A stretch of 64,000 nt of DNA, taken from assembly GCF_014905615.1 (NCBI RefSeq), contig NZ_AQGU01000022.1, forward strand, positions 1-64,000. The letters run 5' to 3'. Below are positions 1 to 9,420 of the stretch, one piece after another. The stretch comes from Pseudoalteromonas aliena SW19 (GTDB lineage Bacteria > Pseudomonadota > Gammaproteobacteria > Enterobacterales > Alteromonadaceae). The notes under the pieces were generated by a model, which was not told the origin of the DNA, made no database searches, and worked only from the letters and a program-made list of their open reading frames with translations. The first letter of the stretch is position 1, and each line of letters opens with the position of its first letter. The translations under genes and the position numbers were made by a program.

Positions 1-64
1 ACAGATGATTGCTTTATATTGTTAAAGAACGTTTTGAGTCGCTTTAGCGTCTCAAGGGATGCGA
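1..64 (-). promoter_or_regulatory. rRNA operon leader with boxA-like antitermination site
   Basis: Read on the minus strand, positions 30-18 give GTTCTTTAACAAT, which resembles the boxA antitermination element found in the leader before 16S rRNA in gammaproteobacteria, followed by the usual leader end (AATCATCTGT at 10-1). The 16S gene itself should lie just left of the window. The identification rests on this motif and on the paired promoters immediately upstream. Confidence 0.7.
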
Positions 65-92
65 ATAATACACCCTTTATTTTTCGAGTCAA
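65..92 (-). promoter_or_regulatory. rrn P2 promoter
   Basis: On the minus strand a -35 box TTGACT (92-87) is separated by 16 bases from a -10 box TATTAT (70-65). It is the proximal of two tandem promoters driving the rRNA operon that leaves the window leftward. Confidence 0.7.
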
Positions 93-202
93 CACTTATT
101 TTTAAACTTTCTTTTGGAAGATTCAAAACTGAAGTTTTATGTAACTCTCTGAGTCGTTGCTGCCTCGCTATGCGTTGCCGTTTCCCGTCTCAGTGGGGTC
201 GC

Positions 203-262
203 ATTATAGGGAGATCCGAGCGGGGGTCAATGTTTTATTTCAGCTTTTTAACAATTAAATGA
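203..262 (-). promoter_or_regulatory. rrn P1 promoter with AT-rich upstream element
   Basis: On the minus strand TTGACC (230-225), a 16-base spacer and a perfect TATAAT (208-203) are followed by a GC-rich discriminator (GCGACCCC), the arrangement typical of growth-rate- and ppGpp-controlled rRNA promoters. Positions 231-262, immediately upstream of the -35 box, are very AT-rich as expected of an UP element. The leader between P1 and P2 is about 110 bases, similar to E. coli rrn operons. Confidence 0.75.
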
Positions 263-477
263 ATTTAGTATAAAAGCTATACAAATAAGGAGCTAAAAGG
301 AAATTTCAGCTCAAATATCAGGCTAAACATGATGCATCTACTATATATAAGGCGTACTTATAGCCCATAAACCAATTCCACTACTATAATACCTACAAAT
401 AATGTAAAGCGGCTTTGTCTAATTTTAAGTGTCCTCACTTTGTTTTATGAAAAATAGCACTCTCGTATTACTAATAT

Positions 478-672
478 AACCTGAACTCTGGATAATAAAT
501 CTATCTCGAGCAGCTATTTTCAGCGCTAACTGCGTTGAATTTACTTGCAATAGGCCCGCTATTGACGCGTAAATTCGCCTTGTTTTCACTGAAAATCTCT
601 GGCTAGAGAAAATGAATTTAAATATCACCATAATTCAATGCGTTAGTGAATCTCTTAACCAGAGATCAGGTT
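478..672. repeat. MITE-like palindromic element, about 195 bp
   Basis: The ends are AACCTGAACTCTGG (478-491) and CCAGAGATCAGGTT (659-672), inverted repeats matching at 13 of 14 positions, with similarity continuing a few bases on both sides. A second inverted pair, CAATAG (548-553) and CTATTG (559-564), sits near the middle, so the single strand could fold into a long nested hairpin. A 68-codon open frame crosses it on the minus strand but has no visible ribosome binding site and is best taken as repeat sequence. The flanks (263-477 and 673-814) hold nothing else recognisable. Confidence 0.65.
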
Positions 673-814
673 AAATACTATTATTCTATTTGAGTCCATT
701 TAAAAGCAAAGGCTGCTAATATTTAGATGATACGATCGGGGGCAATAATAAAAATGAAAATACCGATAAAAAATCCGTTTATAGTGAGTTAAAAATAAAA
801 CCCAAATTTCAGAC

Positions 815-846
815 ATAAAAAAACCCCGACCAATTTGGTCGGGGTT
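815..846 (-). terminator. Rho-independent terminator of tRNA-Leu
   Basis: An 11-bp stem (822-832 with 836-846, core ACCCCGACC/GGTCGGGGT) is followed on the minus strand by a run of T. It lies 9 bases after the tRNA-Leu 3' end. Confidence 0.85.
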
Positions 847-854
847 ATAAAAAG

Positions 855-939
855 TGGTACCAGCGGGCGGACTCGAACCGCCACTCCTTTCGGAAGGGGA
901 TTTTGAATCCCCCATGTCTACCAATTTCATCACGCTGGC
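855..939 (-). tRNA. tRNA-Leu (anticodon CAA, reads UUG)
   Basis: The minus strand folds as an 85-nt class II tRNA: acceptor GCCAGCG pairs with CGCTGGT, the anticodon stem GGGGA/TCCCC encloses the loop TTCAAAA with anticodon CAA, there is a long variable arm, and the T arm GGCGG-TTCGAGT-CCGCC. The 3' CCA is encoded. It appears to be a single-gene transcript with its own terminator. Confidence 0.95.
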
Positions 940-1220
940 ATAATTTTTCTTTGAACTTCTAAGTAGTAGAAGATAAAGAAAAACCACTTTAGAGCTAAGG
1001 ATTATTTATTTGCCTTCGTCTCTATGCTAAGCATTATACAAACAATAAGGTTGGCAGCAAGCGTTTTATCGCATTACGACAATCAACCGCTTAACATTTG
1101 AGCAATCATTAACATTTAAAGATAAGCATACGCATAGGTGTTGCTGCAACGTCTATAGATCCTAGTATTTATGAGCTTATTTGCTAAACTAGCGCGCATA
1201 TTAATAGTGAGAGTGTATTT

Positions 1221-1715
1221 ATGTCAGGTGAGTTTTCTCGTGCAAGTTTTTGGCGGCGTTTTGCGTCTTTGATTTACGACGCTTTAGTTGTAATTTCCTT
1301 ATCTATGCTTACGGCTATACTTTACTTTGCGGTAATTCAGGGCTTAATTGCATTAGACTTTATTGCTCAGACGGATGATCCTGCTGCTTTTATCCAAGAC
1401 TCGCCACTGCTATACGGAATTAGAAGTGCGCTATTTGTAGGTATTAACGTTTTCTTTTTTGCATATTTTTGGACTAAAAGCGGCCAAACTATTGGAATGC
1501 GCGCATGGCGTTTAAAAGTACAAACGCTCGAAGGTAATCTTATTAGCTGGCCTCAAGCAATTGTACGCTGCGTAAGCTCCTTGCTTGGTTTGGGTAATTT
1601 AGTCGTGTTAGTTGATTTAAAAAATAAAAAAGCATTACAAGATTATGTATCTAAAACTGAAGTTATTGCATTAACAAAAGAAGAGAACAAACGTGTTTAT
1701 CGAGAGCTTGATTAA
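1221..1715 (+). CDS. RDD family membrane protein
   Basis: A 164-residue inner-membrane protein. The RDD family is named for conserved Arg and Asp residues in its membrane segments; here the N-terminal WRRFASLIYD supplies the Arg-Asp pair and DYVSKTEV near the C-terminus matches the family ending. Three hydrophobic segments lie at roughly residues 17-45, 64-85 and 110-132. Some RDD proteins have been linked to Na+/H+ transport, but the family is mostly uncharacterised and no substrate can be read from this sequence. It is a single gene, convergent with lptG across a shared terminator; its own promoter probably lies within 1140-1205. Confidence 0.8.
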   Translation: MSGEFSRASFWRRFASLIYDALVVISLSMLTAILYFAVIQGLIALDFIAQTDDPAAFIQDSPLLYGIRSALFVGINVFFFAYFWTKSGQTIGMRAWRLKVQTLEGNLISWPQAIVRCVSSLLGLGNLVVLVDLKNKKALQDYVSKTEVIALTKEENKRVYRELD

Positions 1716-1742
1716 TCTCAACAGTGGGGTTAAACAAATATT

Positions 1743-1779
1743 AAAAAGCGTGACAATTTGATTTGGTCACGCTTTTTTT
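1743..1779 (+). terminator. Bidirectional terminator between RDD gene and lptG
   Basis: AAAAAGCGTGAC pairs with GTCACGCTTTTT across a 12-base loop, with A and T tracts on both sides so that it can stop both convergent transcripts. Confidence 0.85.
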
Positions 1780-1812
1780 GTTTAGGCGAAATGCTCTGCT
1801 ATATATCAAACA

Positions 1813-2880
1813 TTAGACTCGTTTATTCATTAAGTAAGTTGCAAAACCTATAAATATGATACTTGGCAATACGGCCCCCACAAAGGCAGGAATTTGATAA
1901 ACCATTACCACAGGGCCAAATATTTCATTTGTTAAATGAAATACAATACCAGTTACAACTCCCATAATGATGCGAGCCCCCATGGTAACCGTGCGCAGTG
2001 GACCGAATATAAACGACAGTGCTACAAGTAACATTACAGCTATAGATATTGGCTGCATAAGCTTACGCCAAAGCGCTAGTTCATAAGTACTTGTATCTTG
2101 CTCATTCTGTTTTAAATAACCTAAATACGACCATAAACCAGAAAACGATAACGATTCAGGTTTTACCGATACAACTCCTAATTTTTCGGCGGTTAATTGT
2201 GAAGCGTAAAACTCTTCAGCAACTTGTTCCGTCGTGATCTGTTCATCCGTTATTATCACTTTGTTTATATCACGTAGTAACCAACCTTCATTTCTGCTGA
2301 CCGCATTTTTAGCTTTTGTTATCTGAGTTAGGTCTAACGACTTATTAAAGTGATACATATGCACACCGTGCAGCATTCCATTTTGGTCAACATCTTCTAT
2401 ATTAATAAAGTTATTACCATCTTTAGCCCATACACCTTTTTGCGCATTAAATACATCACCACCATGAATTGCTTGATTACGCATTTCTTTTGCATGTAAC
2501 TGTGCTTCGGGAGCGCCCCACTCACCAAGCGCCATCATACAAATAGCCATAAAAACGGCGGTTTTCATAACAGATACAATAATTTGTAAGCGCGACATGC
2601 CTGCAGCCTGCATAACTACCAGCTCACTGTTAGAAGCAAGAGCCCCTAGTCCTGTTAAGCCACCTATGAGTGCTGCCATCGGGAAAAAAACAACTAAATC
2701 ACCAGGAATAGTATACAAGGTGTAAAGCATTGCGGTCATTAAATCATAACTTCCACGCCCTACCGACTTTAGCTGTTCGATGAATTTGATAAGGGTGCTA
2801 ATACCAGCCAAGACTAATAAAGCAAAGCCTGTTGTTTGTAAAATACTGCGCCCTAAGTACCAATCAAGCGTTTTCATCAT
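1813..2880 (-). CDS. lptG: LPS export ABC transporter permease LptG
   Basis: A 355-residue permease of the LptB2FGC transporter, which extracts lipopolysaccharide from the inner membrane and drives it to the outer membrane. It starts MMKTLDWYLGRSILQTT, typical of LptG, with membrane segments near residues 15-35, 60-80 and 100-120, a large periplasmic jelly-roll domain (about 130-265), and three more segments from about 275 to the end. Length matches E. coli LptG (360). Its ATG overlaps the TGA of lptF by 4 bases, so the two are translationally coupled. lptA, lptB and lptC are not in the window. Confidence 0.95.
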   Translation of the reverse strand: MMKTLDWYLGRSILQTTGFALLVLAGISTLIKFIEQLKSVGRGSYDLMTAMLYTLYTIPGDLVVFFPMAALIGGLTGLGALASNSELVVMQAAGMSRLQIIVSVMKTAVFMAICMMALGEWGAPEAQLHAKEMRNQAIHGGDVFNAQKGVWAKDGNNFINIEDVDQNGMLHGVHMYHFNKSLDLTQITKAKNAVSRNEGWLLRDINKVIITDEQITTEQVAEEFYASQLTAEKLGVVSVKPESLSFSGLWSYLGYLKQNEQDTSTYELALWRKLMQPISIAVMLLVALSFIFGPLRTVTMGARIIMGVVTGIVFHLTNEIFGPVVMVYQIPAFVGAVLPSIIFIGFATYLMNKRV

Positions 2881-3989
2881 GAACCTAGCTCCCGTTTAAT
2901 TACAACAGCTTTGAGCCAAGCACCAAGTGACCGCCCTTTAATAATTAACAATCCGCCAATGAATAGGGCACTTAAGTGGATCCACCATAAGCCAATTGAG
3001 GGAGGGATTTTGCCATCTTCAACAGCAAATTTAGCCGCATTAAGTAAAATAAAATAACCTAAATACAAACCAATAGCAGGCACCAATTTGGCAAACTTAC
3101 CTTGACGAGGGTTCACCACACTCAATGGTACAGCTAGCAAAGTGAGCAATGGAATAGAAAGAGGAATAGCTAGTCGCCATTGCCACTGCGCAATCGATTC
3201 GGGTGTATTGATTTTGAGTAATTGATTGGTAGGTACTGCTTCTAGCTTACGGCGTTGATGCTCTATTTCTTGCTCGCGAATTTGCACACTGTACCCGTCA
3301 AATTCAGTTAAGTTAAGCGCTGGCGTTGAGCCATCAGTTTCATATCGTTTACCATCAGTAAGTACCAGTTGTTGCTCGCCACTTAATGCCTCTACTACAA
3401 CACCTTGCTCTGCATATACTAGGCGCGCTAAGTCGTCTTTTTCGTTATTAGGTAATTGCGCTACAAATACTTTGTTTAATTCTTTACCGCCATTTTCAAT
3501 GTTGTGAATAAACACCACCGCTTTTTCGTTGCCGGTTTCTTGAAATCGCCCTGCTCTGAGCGCAGATAAACCAGCATCGGCTTTAGCTTGTTCTTTTAAT
3601 TGATATTCTTGTTCACTTGCCCATGGTGCTATATACATAGTGAGTGCTGCGGCTAAAAATGCCAACCCAGCACTTGATATAAGTGTTACGCGTACAACGT
3701 ACCACTCACTTACGCCGCAGGCTTTAAGTACTGTCATTTCGCTATCTGCATAAATGCGGCTGTAAGCCAAAATAATGCCTAAAAATATACTCAGCGGAAG
3801 TATTAAAGATGCTAATTGCGGTAATTTCAGAGCAATCATCGACAAGACTAATTTTGCGGGGATACTGCCTTCAGAGGCATCACCTAAAATAACAACTAAC
3901 TTTTGCGACAAAAATATTGTCATTAAAGTTAAAAATACGGCGACCTGCGATTTTAAAACCTCAGCGGTCAAATAACGGAAAATTAGCAA
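2877..3989 (-). CDS. lptF: LPS export ABC transporter permease LptF
   Basis: A 370-residue partner of LptG in the lipopolysaccharide exporter. The N-terminus MLIFRYLTAEVLKSQ and the segment near residues 85-90 (SEMTVLKACG) are family hallmarks; the latter lies in the coupling region that contacts the LptB ATPase. Membrane segments flank a periplasmic domain at about 125-260. It is the first gene of the lptFG operon and diverges from pepA, the same arrangement as in E. coli. A perfect 18-bp palindrome lies 50 bases upstream. Confidence 0.95.
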   Translation of the reverse strand: MLIFRYLTAEVLKSQVAVFLTLMTIFLSQKLVVILGDASEGSIPAKLVLSMIALKLPQLASLILPLSIFLGIILAYSRIYADSEMTVLKACGVSEWYVVRVTLISSAGLAFLAAALTMYIAPWASEQEYQLKEQAKADAGLSALRAGRFQETGNEKAVVFIHNIENGGKELNKVFVAQLPNNEKDDLARLVYAEQGVVVEALSGEQQLVLTDGKRYETDGSTPALNLTEFDGYSVQIREQEIEHQRRKLEAVPTNQLLKINTPESIAQWQWRLAIPLSIPLLTLLAVPLSVVNPRQGKFAKLVPAIGLYLGYFILLNAAKFAVEDGKIPPSIGLWWIHLSALFIGGLLIIKGRSLGAWLKAVVIKRELGS

Positions 3990-4039
3990 TGCTCGCCCCT
4001 GTTAAACATGAAATTTCACTACAATAGTGAGTGTTGAAT

Positions 4040-4059
4040 CGTAAAATAGCTATTTTACG
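4040..4059. promoter_or_regulatory. Perfect palindrome in the lptF/pepA intergenic region
   Basis: GTAAAATAGCTATTTTAC (4041-4058) is a perfect 18-bp inverted repeat with no spacer, extended by one pair on each side. It lies between divergent lptF and pepA, so it could be an operator for either or both. The binding protein is unknown and the low complexity of the arms makes chance possible. Confidence 0.35.
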
Positions 4060-4275
4060 CAGTTGATACTGACAAATAGGCTATTATTATAAGCCATCAA
4101 AAATAATTATCCTACCTAAGTGCACGATATAATGTTGCATTAGTAGCCCTTAAACATATAAAGTTCAATTACACAGTAAGAGTCTAGCAAAATCGGCTAA
4201 TATTATAGTTATTAGACTAAAAATCTTTTTTAGCCCCTATTTAATAGCTTAATTGACTCAAAACCAGGAGTAACA

Positions 4276-5787
4276 ATGGAATTTAGCGTAAAAAGTGGTA
4301 GCCCAGAAAAACAACGTAGCGCATGTATTGTGGTTGGCGTTTACGAGCCACGTAGGTTATCCCCCATTGGTGAACAACTCGATAAAATCAGTGATGGTTA
4401 TATCTCAAATTTACTTCGTCGAGGCGATTTAGAAGGTAAACCAGGTCAAGTTTTATTATTGCATCATGTACCTAACGTATTAAGCGAGCGCATACTGCTT
4501 GTAGGCTGTGGTAAAGAGCGCGAACTTGACGACAAACAATATAAACAAATTATTTCTAAAACAATAAATACTTTAAATGATACCGGCTCGATGGAAGCGG
4601 TATGCTTTTTAACAGAGCAGCATGTTAAAGGTCGCGATACATACTGGAAAGTACGCCAAGCGGTAGAAACTACACAAGATTGTTTATATACGTTTAACCA
4701 GTTAAAAAGCAAAAAAGTAGATCCTCGCCGTCCACTTCGTAAAATGGTGTTTAACGTGCCAACGCGTCGCGAACTTACTATTGGTGAAAGTGCGATTGAG
4801 CATGGCTTAGCTATTGCTGCAGGTAGCAAGTTATGTAAAGACGTAGCTAACATGCCACCAAACATTTGTAATCCTGCGTATTTAGGCGAGCAAGCACAAG
4901 AGCTGGCAAGCAATTTTGACAACATTACTGTTGATCTTATAGGTGAAGAGCAAATGGCAGAACTAGGTATGAACTCATACCTAGCTGTTGGTCGTGGCAG
5001 CGTTAACGAATCAGTTATGTCAATTATTAACTATAAAGGCGCAGCCGACGATCAAGCGCCTATTGTTCTTGTTGGTAAGGGTTTAACGTTCGACTCAGGC
5101 GGTATTTCATTAAAACCTGGCGAAGGCATGGACGAAATGAAATATGACATGGGTGGCGCTGCAGGTGTTATTGGTGCAATGCGCGCATTAGCACAAATGC
5201 AATTACCTATTAATGTGATAGGTATTTTAGCGGGTTGTGAAAACATGCCTGGCCCAAATGCTTATCGTCCTGGTGATATTTTAACAACTATGTCAGGGCA
5301 AACGGTTGAAGTGTTAAACACCGATGCCGAAGGCCGTTTAGTGTTATGTGATGCGTTAACGTACGTTGAACGCTTTGACCCAGATACTGTAATTGATGTA
5401 GCAACGCTTACAGGTGCATGTATTGTAGCCCTTGGCGCACATGCAACGGGTTTGCTGTCAAATCATAACCCTCTGGCACACGACTTATTAAAAGCCTCTG
5501 AGCAAAGTGGCGACCGTGCGTGGCAGTTACCGCTGTGGGATGATTATCAAGATCAACTAGACAGCCCATTTGCTGACTTTACTAACTTAGGTGGACGCTC
5601 TGCAGGCACTATTACTGCGGCATGTTTTTTATCTAAGTTTACTAAAAAGTACAACTGGGCGCATTTAGATGTAGCCGGTACAGCATGGAAAAGTGGTGCT
5701 AAAAAAGGTGCTACCGGCCGCCCTGTCCCTATGCTTACTCAGTATTTATTAAATAGAGCAGGTGTGAGCGAAGCCGCTCAAGATTAA
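4276..5787 (+). CDS. pepA: Leucyl aminopeptidase PepA (M17)
   Basis: A 503-residue di-metal aminopeptidase, the same length as E. coli PepA, which removes N-terminal residues from peptides in the cytoplasm and in E. coli also serves as a DNA-binding accessory factor (carAB control, Xer recombination). The M17 signature [10 protein letters not shown] is intact, as are metal-binding regions such as [11 protein letters not shown] and [10 protein letters not shown]. The start follows AGGAG with 4 bases between, a strong ribosome binding site. It is followed by a strong terminator and then holC-valS. Confidence 0.97.
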   Translation: MEFSVKSGSPEKQRSACIVVGVYEPRRLSPIGEQLDKISDGYISNLLRRGDLEGKPGQVLLLHHVPNVLSERILLVGCGKERELDDKQYKQIISKTINTLNDTGSMEAVCFLTEQHVKGRDTYWKVRQAVETTQDCLYTFNQLKSKKVDPRRPLRKMVFNVPTRRELTIGESAIEHGLAIAAGSKLCKDVANMPPNICNPAYLGEQAQELASNFDNITVDLIGEEQMAELGMNSYLAVGRGSVNESVMSIINYKGAADDQAPIVLVGKGLTFDSGGISLKPGEGMDEMKYDMGGAAGVIGAMRALAQMQLPINVIGILAGCENMPGPNAYRPGDILTTMSGQTVEVLNTDAEGRLVLCDALTYVERFDPDTVIDVATLTGACIVALGAHATGLLSNHNPLAHDLLKASEQSGDRAWQLPLWDDYQDQLDSPFADFTNLGGRSAGTITAACFLSKFTKKYNWAHLDVAGTAWKSGAKKGATGRPVPMLTQYLLNRAGVSEAAQD

Positions 5788-5814
5788 AGTGAACATTTAA
5801 CTTTAAAGCTGTTT

Positions 5815-5842
5815 ATAAGGCGCCGTTTGGCGCCTTATTTAT
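5815..5842 (+). terminator. Terminator after pepA
   Basis: ATAAGGCGCC and GGCGCCTTAT form a perfect 10-bp stem with a 4-base loop, followed by a T-rich tail. Confidence 0.85.
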
Positions 5843-5945
5843 TTGTGTATTAATTGAAGCAAAACGCGTTATATGGCAAAATCTGCCTCTTAATTTATGT
5901 GTATCAACTTAGTGCGCATTTAATGTGATGGGAAACCCCGATACA

Positions 5946-6392
5946 ATGAACATGAACGCTAAATTTTTCGTTCTAAAACAGCAAGATGAATCGTTGGCAA
6001 AGCCAGGTGATCATTTTGCTTTGGCAGCACAAATTGCAGCCGAACAGTATCGAAATGGTCAACGTGTATTTATTTGTGTAGATAACAACGAGACCGCCTG
6101 TGCCATTGATGAAATAATTTGGGCATTCGATCCCGACAGTTTTGTGCCTCACAACCTGCAAGGCGAAGGCCCTAAAGGCGGCGCGCCGGTAGAAATTGGC
6201 ATCACACCTCCTGTTGGTAATCGTAAAGTTTTAATTAATTTGGCTAATAACTTACCGGATTTTATCCGTCGATTTAACCAAGTTTTTGATTTTGTACCCG
6301 TAGAACCCGCTGCTAAGCAAGCTGCTCGCGAGCGCTTTAAAAAGCTGCGCCAACTCGGTGCCAATATCACCACGCAAGATATTAATAACTAA
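5946..6392 (+). CDS. holC: DNA polymerase III chi subunit HolC
   Basis: A 148-residue accessory subunit of the DNA polymerase III clamp loader; chi pairs with psi (HolD) and links the loader to single-strand binding protein. The stretch SFVPHNLQGEGPKGGAPVEI and the C-terminal ARERFKKLRQ match E. coli HolC closely. The frame is open from a GTG at 5925, but family alignment favours the ATG at 5946 (MNMNAKFFVL) or the ATG two codons later. It is followed 59 bases later by valS, the conserved pepA-holC-valS order. Confidence 0.92.
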   Translation: MNMNAKFFVLKQQDESLAKPGDHFALAAQIAAEQYRNGQRVFICVDNNETACAIDEIIWAFDPDSFVPHNLQGEGPKGGAPVEIGITPPVGNRKVLINLANNLPDFIRRFNQVFDFVPVEPAAKQAARERFKKLRQLGANITTQDINN

Positions 6393-6451
6393 AACACCTT
6401 TAGTTAAATAGCTAACCAACTAATTTAAGTACTTATTTAAGGTTCTGTGTA

Positions 6452-9307
6452 ATGGATAAAACCTACAATCCGCAAGATATTGAACAGTCTCTATACCAAG
6501 ACTGGGAACAAAAAGGCTACTTTAAGCCATCTGGCCAAGGCACCCCATATTCAATTATGATCCCGCCGCCAAATGTCACTGGTAGCTTACACATGGGCCA
6601 CGCCTTCCAAGATACAATAATGGATACCCTAACGCGTTTTAAACGTATGCAAGGTAACAACACATTATGGCAAGTAGGTACTGACCACGCAGGTATTGCA
6701 ACGCAAATGTTGGTTGAGCGTAAACTGCATGCTGAAGAAGGTAAAACACGCCACGATTTGGGCCGTGAAGATTTTATTAATAAAATCTGGGAATGGAAAA
6801 AAGAATCAGGCGGCACTATCACTAAACAACTTCGTCGCCTTGGCGCATCGGTTGATTGGGATCGTGAACGTTTTACAATGGATGATGGTTTATCTGAAGC
6901 CGTTAAAGAAGTGTTTGTACGCCTCCATAAAGAAAATCTAATTTATCGAGGCAAACGCCTAGTAAACTGGGATCCTAAATTACACACTGCTATTTCTGAT
7001 CTTGAAGTTGAAAACAAAGATAAACAAGGCCACATGTGGAACTTACGTTACCCACTGGCCGACGGCGTAACAACACAAGACGGTAAAGACTACATTGTAG
7101 TAGCAACAACTCGCCCAGAAACTATGCTGGGTGACTCGGGTGTTGCAGTAAACCCAGATGACGAGCGCTATACTGATTTAATCGGTAAAGACATTTTATT
7201 ACCCATCGTTAATCGTCGTATTAAAATAGTTGCTGATGAACATGCCGATAAAGACAAAGGCACGGGCTGTGTAAAAATAACGCCAGCGCACGACTTTAAC
7301 GATAACGAAGTAGGCAAGCGTCATCAAATGCCGATGATCAACATTTTCGATAAAGACGCGGCTATTCTTACCCAAGGTGAAACATACACCTTTGACGGTA
7401 AAGAGCTTGAGTTTGATGCACCGATTCCTGAGCGCTTACATGGGCTTGATCGTTTTGCTGCGCGAAAAGCAATTGTGGCTGAATTTGAAGAACTTGGCCT
7501 ACTTGAAAAAATTGAAGATCATGGTTTAACGGTTCCTTACGGCGACCGCTCTGGTGTGGTAATTGAGCCATTACTTACTGATCAATGGTACGTACGTGTT
7601 GCACCACTTGCTGAACCTGCAAAAGACGCAGTTAAAAATGGCGATATTCAATTTGTACCTAAGCAATACGAAAACATGTACTTCTCGTGGATGAACGACG
7701 TACAAGATTGGTGTATATCACGCCAGCTTTGGTGGGGTCACCGCATCCCAGCTTGGTACGACAATGAAGGCAACGTATTTGTTGGTCGCGACGAAGCTGA
7801 AGTACGCCGTGAAAACAACATTGCAGACAGCGTAACGTTAAGCCAAGACGAAGACGTACTTGATACGTGGTTCTCATCAGCGCTTTGGACGTTCTCTACA
7901 CAAGGTTGGCCAGAAAACACCGATGATTTAAAAACTTTCCACCCGTCTGACGTGTTGGTAACTGGTTTTGATATTATTTTCTTCTGGGTTGCGCGCATGA
8001 TTATGATGACGCTGCACTTTGTAAAAGACGAAAATGGCAAACCACAAGTTCCGTTTAAAACCGTGTATGTAACTGGCTTAATACGTGACGACAATGGCGA
8101 TAAAATGTCTAAGTCAAAAGGTAACGTACTTGACCCACTAGATATGATTGACGGCATTGAGCTTGAAGACCTAGTACAAAAACGTACTGGTAATATGATG
8201 CAGCCAAAACTTGCCGCTAAAATCGAAAAAGATACGCGTAAAGTATTTGCAGGCGGTATTGAAGCACACGGTACCGACGCCCTTCGCTTTACCCTTGCTG
8301 CAATGGCATCTACCGGTCGTGATATTAATTGGGATATGAACCGCCTTGAAGGTTACCGTAACTTCTGTAACAAATTATGGAACGCGAGCCGTTACGTATT
8401 AATGAACACAGAAGAGTTAGATTGTGGTTTTGCAAACGGTGCGCAAACGGAGCTTTCATTAGCTGACCGTTGGATTTTAGGTCAGTATGAAGCAACCGTT
8501 AAAACCTACACAGAACACCTAGATAACTACCGCTTTGACTTAGCCGCTAACACACTTTACGAATTCACATGGAACCAATTTTGTGATTGGTACTTAGAGC
8601 TAACTAAGCCTGTATTATTCAAAGGTTCTGAGGCACAGCAACGTGGTACACGTAATACACTTATTACCGTACTTGAAAGCTTACTGCGTTTAATGCATCC
8701 GATGATGCCATACATCACTGAAACTATTTGGCAACGCGTTGCACCACTTGCAGGCCTTGAAACAGCGGGCACCAGTATTATGGTTCAGCCGTTCCCTGTA
8801 TATAATGAAGCAAGCGTTGATGCTAAAGCGATGGAAGACTTAGAATGGGTTAAACAATTCATTTTAGCTATTCGTAATATTCGTGGTGAAATGGATATTA
8901 GTCCAAGTAAACCACTGGGCGTATTACTTGCTAATGCATCAAGCGACGACATGCGCCGCATTGAAGAAAACAAATCATTTTTAGCGTCACTTGCAAAAAT
9001 TGAAGAGTTTACAATGCTTGAAAATAAAGATGATGCACCAGCATGTGCTACTTCTTATGTTGGCAACCTTGAAATTATGATCCCAATGGCGGGCTTAATT
9101 GATGTAGAAGCCGAGCTTTCGCGTATTAATAAGCAACTCGAAAAAGCCGAAAAAGGCCTAGCACAAGTGCAAAACAAACTCGCTAACGAAAAGTTTGTAA
9201 ACAACGCACCTGAAGCCGTACTTGCTAAAGAAAATGCAAAACTGGCTGAGTTTAGCGATGCTAAAACTAAGCTACTTGCGCAAAAAACTAAAATAGAAAA
9301 TTTATAA
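6452..9307 (+). CDS. valS: Valyl-tRNA synthetase
   Basis: A 951-residue class I aminoacyl-tRNA synthetase, the same length as E. coli ValS. The HIGH signature is HMGH within [14 protein letters not shown] near residue 45, and the KMSKS loop is DKMSKSKGN near residue 550. The editing (CP1) domain lies between them, starting with [10 protein letters not shown]. The C-terminal coiled coil (last 70 residues, rich in Glu and Lys) is the usual tRNA-binding arm. It probably shares a transcript with holC. Two hairpins follow. Confidence 0.98.
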   Translation: MDKTYNPQDIEQSLYQDWEQKGYFKPSGQGTPYSIMIPPPNVTGSLHMGHAFQDTIMDTLTRFKRMQGNNTLWQVGTDHAGIATQMLVERKLHAEEGKTRHDLGREDFINKIWEWKKESGGTITKQLRRLGASVDWDRERFTMDDGLSEAVKEVFVRLHKENLIYRGKRLVNWDPKLHTAISDLEVENKDKQGHMWNLRYPLADGVTTQDGKDYIVVATTRPETMLGDSGVAVNPDDERYTDLIGKDILLPIVNRRIKIVADEHADKDKGTGCVKITPAHDFNDNEVGKRHQMPMINIFDKDAAILTQGETYTFDGKELEFDAPIPERLHGLDRFAARKAIVAEFEELGLLEKIEDHGLTVPYGDRSGVVIEPLLTDQWYVRVAPLAEPAKDAVKNGDIQFVPKQYENMYFSWMNDVQDWCISRQLWWGHRIPAWYDNEGNVFVGRDEAEVRRENNIADSVTLSQDEDVLDTWFSSALWTFSTQGWPENTDDLKTFHPSDVLVTGFDIIFFWVARMIMMTLHFVKDENGKPQVPFKTVYVTGLIRDDNGDKMSKSKGNVLDPLDMIDGIELEDLVQKRTGNMMQPKLAAKIEKDTRKVFAGGIEAHGTDALRFTLAAMASTGRDINWDMNRLEGYRNFCNKLWNASRYVLMNTEELDCGFANGAQTELSLADRWILGQYEATVKTYTEHLDNYRFDLAANTLYEFTWNQFCDWYLELTKPVLFKGSEAQQRGTRNTLITVLESLLRLMHPMMPYITETIWQRVAPLAGLETAGTSIMVQPFPVYNEASVDAKAMEDLEWVKQFILAIRNIRGEMDISPSKPLGVLLANASSDDMRRIEENKSFLASLAKIEEFTMLENKDDAPACATSYVGNLEIMIPMAGLIDVEAELSRINKQLEKAEKGLAQVQNKLANEKFVNNAPEAVLAKENAKLAEFSDAKTKLLAQKTKIENL

Positions 9308-9320
9308 TTTTAGTTATTAT

Positions 9321-9387
9321 GCCTGTTTAGCATTTGTTAAACAGGCATTAAAAAAGCCGCTCACTTATTAAAATGAGCGGCTTTTTT
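9321..9387 (+). terminator. Double hairpin terminator after valS
   Basis: The first hairpin is GCCTGTTTA/TAAACAGGC (9321-9346). The second, AGCCGCTCA/TGAGCGGCT (within 9350-9387), is flanked by A6 and T6 tracts and can also serve the convergent FadL-type gene. Confidence 0.85.
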
Positions 9388-9420
9388 GTGTCCTGTGATT
9401 AACCACAAGACACTTCTACA

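Noticed and set aside
700..987. A 95-codon frame on the minus strand
   Set aside because: It reads straight through the tRNA-Leu gene and its terminator.
6517..6822. Long open frames antisense to valS and to several other genes
   Set aside because: They are mirror frames inside well-identified genes, without start signals or recognisable products.
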